DNA of 8,713 bases, from positions 1 through 8,713 of the forward strand of contig QIAK01000431.1 of the NCBI GenBank assembly GCA_003225515.1, given 5' to 3'. Made by a program: the position numbers and the translations under genes. This document shows positions 5,880 through 8,713 of the stretch, in pieces. Each line of letters begins with the position of its first letter. Within the stretch, counting starts at the first letter, position 1. The DNA comes from Acidobacteriota bacterium. Lineage in GTDB: Bacteria; Acidobacteriota; Terriglobia; Terriglobales; Acidobacteriaceae. The notes under the pieces were generated by a model. The model had not been told where the DNA came from. It searched no databases and saw nothing but the letters and a program-made list of their open reading frames with translations.

Positions 5880-6488
5880 ATGGCCGACTGCCTGCCGCAT
5901 GTAACGGCATTTATCCTTGCCGGTGGCAAGAGCACGCGCATGGGCGCAGACAAGGCGTTTGTGATGCTCGACGGCCGCACGCTGCTGGACCGAGCTTTGG
6001 AGTTGGCGCGGTCTGTGACCTCCGATGTGCGTATCGTCGGCGATCCCGAAAAGTTTGCGGCGTTCGCTCCCGTCGTCGAAGATGTTTATCGCGGCTGCGG
6101 ACCGCTGGGAGGAATCCATGCCGCATTGCGCTCGTCGCAGGCGGAATTGAATGCGATGCTCGCAGTGGACCTGCCATTCCTCTCGCCGGCACTGTTGCGG
6201 TTCCTGGTTAAGCGGGCACAGAACTCATCGGAGACTGTAACGGTTCCCCGATCCGGTGCAGGATTGCAGCCCTTATGTGCGATCTACCGGCGTGAGTTCG
6301 CCGATGCGGCCGAGCAGGCCTTATGCGCAGGCCGTTATAAAATTGACTCACTGTTCGAGGCGAATGCGTTGGTGATTGAAGAAAATGAATTGGAATCCGC
6401 AGGATTTTCGCAACAGATGTTTCGTAACCTGAATACCCCGCAAGATGTTGCGGAGTCCGACGCACAGCGTAGCAAAGCTGGAAGCTGA
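5880..6488 (+). CDS. mobA: Molybdenum cofactor guanylyltransferase MobA
   Basis: MobA transfers GMP from GTP to molybdopterin-Mo to make the guanine dinucleotide cofactor used by DMSO-reductase-family enzymes; it is cytoplasmic. The 202-residue product is full length for the family. It has the nucleotide-binding loop LAGGKSTRMGADK (13-25), RGCGPLGGIHAAL (71-83), the metal/substrate Asp97 in AVDLPFLSP, QPLCAIYRR (130-138), and the terminal FRNLNTPQD (181-189). An in-frame GTG at 5865 would add MYHRG; it is 13 bases from AAGGAG. The ATG at 5880 is preferred because the conserved part begins close after it and a TATCAT box stands six bases upstream. MobB or the MoCo biosynthesis genes are not in the window. 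The last residues (KAGS) and the stop are encoded by a heptamer repeat array, so the C-terminal tail is probably not ancestral. The close relative MobA/MocA cytidylyltransferase cannot be fully excluded. Confidence 0.88.
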   Translation: MADCLPHVTAFILAGGKSTRMGADKAFVMLDGRTLLDRALELARSVTSDVRIVGDPEKFAAFAPVVEDVYRGCGPLGGIHAALRSSQAELNAMLAVDLPFLSPALLRFLVKRAQNSSETVTVPRSGAGLQPLCAIYRREFADAAEQALCAGRYKIDSLFEANALVIEENELESAGFSQQMFRNLNTPQDVAESDAQRSKAGS

Positions 6489-6515
6489 AAGCTGAAAGCT
6501 AGAAGCTGAAAGCAT
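6474..6515 (+). repeat. Heptamer tandem array, consensus RAAGCTR, spanning the mobA stop
   Basis: Units: AAAGCTG (6474), GAAGCTG (6481), AAAGCTG (6488), AAAGCTA (6495), GAAGCTG (6502) and a partial AAAGC (6509). Period 7 is exact, with only purine changes at the first and last positions. The mobA TGA (6486-6488) lies within it, and it fills the gap to the ABC ATPase start (6521), where a Shine-Dalgarno would normally be. Confidence 0.9.
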
Positions 6516-6520
6516 TTCCC

Positions 6521-7288
6521 ATGCCCGAAGATCCCAAACCCGCGCCCTACATCGAATTTCGCGACGTCTCCAAGGCGTTCGGCGACAATGTCGTGCTCGA
6601 CCGCGTCAGCTTCGACGTGATGCCGGCGGAAACCGTGTGCATTCTGGGGCGCAGCGGCGTGGGAAAATCGGTATCGCTGCATCACATTATGGGATTTCTC
6701 AAGCCCGACTCCGGCCGCGTGATCGTCGCTGGTGAGGACATCACCGATTACAACGAGGAGCAACTCGAACTGATCCGCAAAAAAGTCACCATGGTTTTTC
6801 AGAACGGAGCGCTATTCGATTCGTTAACGGTTGGCGAGAACGTGGCCTTTCCCCTGCGCGAAAATCGGGAACTCAACGAAGAGCAGATCTACCAGATCGT
6901 CGACGGCCTGTTGCAGATGGTTGGCGTGCAGGAGATGCGTGACTTGCTGCCATCCGATCTTTCGACGGGGATGAAGCGTTCGGTCGCGATCGCGCGGGCG
7001 CTGGCGGCACGGCCGGAATGCGTTCTTTATGATGAGCCTACAACAATGGTCGATCCGCTGATGGCGCAGTTGCTCGGCGACCTTATCAAGCGCCTAAAAA
7101 TCCAACTGAACCTGACCAGCATCGTGGTCACCCACGACATGCGGCTAGCCAAGAAATTAGCCGAACGCGTCATGTTTCTTCATGAAGGCCGCGCCATCTT
7201 CTTCGGCCCCTACCCTGACATGGAGAAGTCCTCCGAGCCCATCATTCGCGAATTCCTGGAATTGGATGAACTGAAGCTGGAAGCGTAG
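6521..7288 (+). CDS. ABC transporter ATP-binding protein, MlaF/Ttg2A-like
   Basis: The 255-residue product is a complete ABC ATPase: Walker A GRSGVGKS (43-50), Q-loop Q94 in VFQNGALFDSLTVGENVAFPLRE, signature LSTGM (147-151), Walker B CVLYDE (167-172, catalytic Glu172), D-loop TMVDP, and H-loop His205 (VVTHD). The ALFDSLTVGENVAFPLRE stretch and the EPTT-x-x-DP ending are typical of the MlaF family, which powers phospholipid transport between inner and outer membranes with MlaE permease and an MCE protein. Neither partner is adjacent; the next gene is an unrelated amidohydrolase, so the partners must be encoded elsewhere. Deviations: signature LSGG reads LSTG, and the usual TGLDP reads TMVDP. 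It starts 32 bases after mobA, probably in the same transcript. There is no clear Shine-Dalgarno; the purine-rich heptamer array occupies that place. Confidence 0.88.
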   Translation: MPEDPKPAPYIEFRDVSKAFGDNVVLDRVSFDVMPAETVCILGRSGVGKSVSLHHIMGFLKPDSGRVIVAGEDITDYNEEQLELIRKKVTMVFQNGALFDSLTVGENVAFPLRENRELNEEQIYQIVDGLLQMVGVQEMRDLLPSDLSTGMKRSVAIARALAARPECVLYDEPTTMVDPLMAQLLGDLIKRLKIQLNLTSIVVTHDMRLAKKLAERVMFLHEGRAIFFGPYPDMEKSSEPIIREFLELDELKLEA

Positions 7289-7344
7289 AAGAGCAAGGAC
7301 CAGCCGCTGAGCAGCCGTCGATCAGAACTGAAAACCGTTTTCCC

Positions 7345-7373
7345 TTGTGAGCGCACCCTGTCTGGGATATCTT
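7345..7373 (+). promoter_or_regulatory. Promoter for a leaderless amidohydrolase transcript
   Basis: TTGTGA (7345-7350), a 17-base spacer, and TATCTT (7368-7373), each box matching four of six consensus bases. ATG 7381 lies eight bases past the -10, where the transcription start should be. No Shine-Dalgarno lies at a usable distance, which supports a leaderless or near-leaderless mRNA. Confidence 0.52.
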
Positions 7374-7380
7374 GCTGCGC

Positions 7381-8661
7381 ATGAAAATTCGCGCTGCTGT
7401 GATTGCCGCGATTATTTGTCTTCCTGCGTTTGCGCAATCGACCGACCCGCAGCCGCCAATGTCTATCGTGGTGAAGGCGGCAAAGTTGCTCGATGTTCGC
7501 AAGGGCGCGTATGTCGAAAACGCCGCCATATGGATCGACGGCGAGCGCATCAACGAAGTCGGCCGCGCCACCGACGTGCTGACGCATGCGCCTAAGAATT
7601 CCAGGATCATTGATCTCGGCCACGCGACCATGTTGCCGGGACTCATCGATTGCCACACGCACATCATGGGACGCATTCCCGAGGGAGACGATGGATACGT
7701 CCTGAACCTTGCCACCAAATCGCAAGCCTTTCGCGCACTCGAAGGCGCCTACAACGCTCGCATCACACTGCAGGCCGGTTATGTCACGATTCGGGACGTC
7801 GAGAATGAAGGCTCCGGATACGCTGACGTGGCGCTTCGCGATGCAATTAAGCAGGGACTGGCCGAAGGGCCGCGAATGCAGGTCGCGACGCGCGCCATCG
7901 CCGCCGTTGGACAATACAATCCCTTCGGCGTTTCCTCCGATCTCGCGAATTTTCCCACTGGCGCGCAGATGGTGAGCGGTGTGGAAGAAGTGCGCCGCGC
8001 CGCACGCGAACAGATTGGACACGGCGCCGATTTGATCAAGGTTTATGCGGACTGGAACCATCCGACACTCACCGTCGACGAAGTTCGCGTCGTCGTGGAA
8101 GAAGCGCACAAACAAGGCCTGAAGGTAGCGGCGCACGCCACCACCGCGGAAGGTATTAAGAACGCCGTGATCGCCGGAGTGGATTCAATCGAGCATGGCC
8201 ACGGCATCGACCGCGCGGATCTCGAGCTGATGAAGGCTAAGGGGACCTTCCTGGTTCCTGCCGAGCGGCACAAGAACGAGCCCACCACTCCCGAACAGCA
8301 GCGAGGTTACGATGCGTTCATGCAAGGCATTCAGCAGGAAATCCAGATGGCCATGAATCTCGGTGTGAAAATCGCATCGGGCTTCGATGCTGCCGAAGCG
8401 TCTGGCCAAGGCAAGAACGCCGATGAATTAGCTGCGCTCGTCCGCCGCGGAATGCCGCCACTGGAGGCGATTCGCGCCGCCACGTTAAATGCCGCGGAAT
8501 TGATGGGATGGCAGGACAAAGTGGGTTCGCTTGAGCCCGGGCACTTTGCCGATGTGATCGCCGTAGACGGCGATCCGTTAAAAGACATCACAATCCTGCA
8601 GCACGTAAAGTTTGTAATGAAAGGCGGGACCGTGATCAAAGACGAAGGCTCCCACCAGTGA
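7381..8661 (+). CDS. Secreted metal-dependent amidohydrolase (imidazolonepropionase/prolidase-like)
   Basis: The 426-residue product begins with a clean signal peptide (MKIRAAVIAAIICLPAFA, cleavage near Gln19), so it acts in the periplasm or outside the cell. The amidohydrolase-superfamily ligands are visible: DCHTH (His92, His94), the Lys220 expected to be carboxylated (DLIKVYAD), His252 (AAHATT), His272 (SIEHGH) and Asp336 (SGFDA, where GTDA is usual). This is the binuclear-metal set of the imidazolonepropionase-like group, which includes Xaa-Pro and other dipeptidases; the exact substrate cannot be read from sequence. The C-terminal beta-sandwich part (GSLEPGHFADVIAVDGDPLKDI) is complete. 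An in-frame TTG at 7372 would extend it by three residues but falls inside the proposed -10 region; ATG 7381 gives the normal signal peptide. It probably has its own promoter at 7345-7373. Its TGA is the first element of a heptamer array. Confidence 0.9.
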   Translation: MKIRAAVIAAIICLPAFAQSTDPQPPMSIVVKAAKLLDVRKGAYVENAAIWIDGERINEVGRATDVLTHAPKNSRIIDLGHATMLPGLIDCHTHIMGRIPEGDDGYVLNLATKSQAFRALEGAYNARITLQAGYVTIRDVENEGSGYADVALRDAIKQGLAEGPRMQVATRAIAAVGQYNPFGVSSDLANFPTGAQMVSGVEEVRRAAREQIGHGADLIKVYADWNHPTLTVDEVRVVVEEAHKQGLKVAAHATTAEGIKNAVIAGVDSIEHGHGIDRADLELMKAKGTFLVPAERHKNEPTTPEQQRGYDAFMQGIQQEIQMAMNLGVKIASGFDAAEASGQGKNADELAALVRRGMPPLEAIRAATLNAAELMGWQDKVGSLEPGHFADVIAVDGDPLKDITILQHVKFVMKGGTVIKDEGSHQ

Positions 8662-8702
8662 CGACCGACGACCGACGACCGACGACTGACGACCGACGAC
8701 CG
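8661..8702 (+). repeat. Heptamer tandem array, consensus ACGACCG, starting at the amidohydrolase stop
   Basis: Six exact-period 7-base units: ACGACCG at 8661, 8668 and 8675, ACGACTG at 8682, ACGACCG at 8689 and 8696, followed by a diverging ACTCTAG. The amidohydrolase TGA (8659-8661) overlaps the first unit. The window ends 11 bases later, so the downstream context is unknown. Confidence 0.92.
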
Positions 8703-8713
8703 ACTCTAGAACC

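Noticed and set aside
7210..8136. A long minus-strand open frame (308 codons) opposite the ABC and amidohydrolase genes
   Set aside because: Antisense shadow of two clearly recognisable genes; no family features, and it spans the 3' end of one gene and most of another.
8661..8702. A CRISPR array
   Set aside because: Units are 7 bases, contiguous and without spacers.

Overview
The window reads as a piece of a chromosome from an Acidobacteriota-like bacterium (Koribacter/Terriglobia type). This is an inference from moderate-to-high GC and from family features: the zinc-ribbon-plus-PilZ architecture, the secreted coiled-coil protein with a VF-x-NDN motif, and the short GT2-like protein. No rRNA, tRNA, CRISPR, transposase or phage gene is visible. 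The window is not obviously mobile.

Layout. The 3' end of a DinB/DUF1569-like gene (1-384, +) enters from the left and converges on a minus-strand block. A strong hairpin terminator (402-436) separates the two. The minus-strand block, read in its own direction, is: a zinc-ribbon/PilZ protein (5600 to 5097, C-terminal half damaged); a BON-domain lipoprotein with a glycine-zipper C-terminus (4980 to 3876, frameshifted); a short GT2-like glycosyltransferase (3870 to 3382); an intergenic region with a TATAAT promoter; prepilin peptidase PilD (3094 to 2169, frameshifted near its end); a membrane-anchored PAS protein with a degenerate HisKA helix and no ATPase domain, coupled to pilD by a GTGA overlap (2172 to 1255); and a secreted coiled-coil protein (1152 to 451). 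The plus-strand block diverges from the PilZ gene: mobA (5880-6488), an MlaF-like ABC ATPase (6521-7288), and a secreted metal-dependent amidohydrolase (7381-8661).

How the genes relate. PilD and the PAS protein are the clearest functional pair: type IV pilus/type II secretion prepilin processing plus a probable sensory partner. PilZ proteins often act on surface motility, so the neighbourhood leans towards cell-surface functions. mobA (molybdenum cofactor), the ABC ATPase (lipid transport) and the amidohydrolase look like independent housekeeping or accessory genes.

Most notable observations: (i) two different heptamer tandem arrays, each beginning at the stop codon of the gene before it (mobA and the amidohydrolase); (ii) three disrupted reading frames within about 3 kb, either regional decay or a poor-quality stretch of assembly; (iii) mobA and the amidohydrolase share a TATC(A/T)T box 6-7 bases before ATG, suggesting leaderless transcripts; (iv) a histidine-kinase-like protein without the phospho-acceptor histidine. 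I do not see a convincing new multi-gene system; the heptamer arrays are the best candidates for something under-described.
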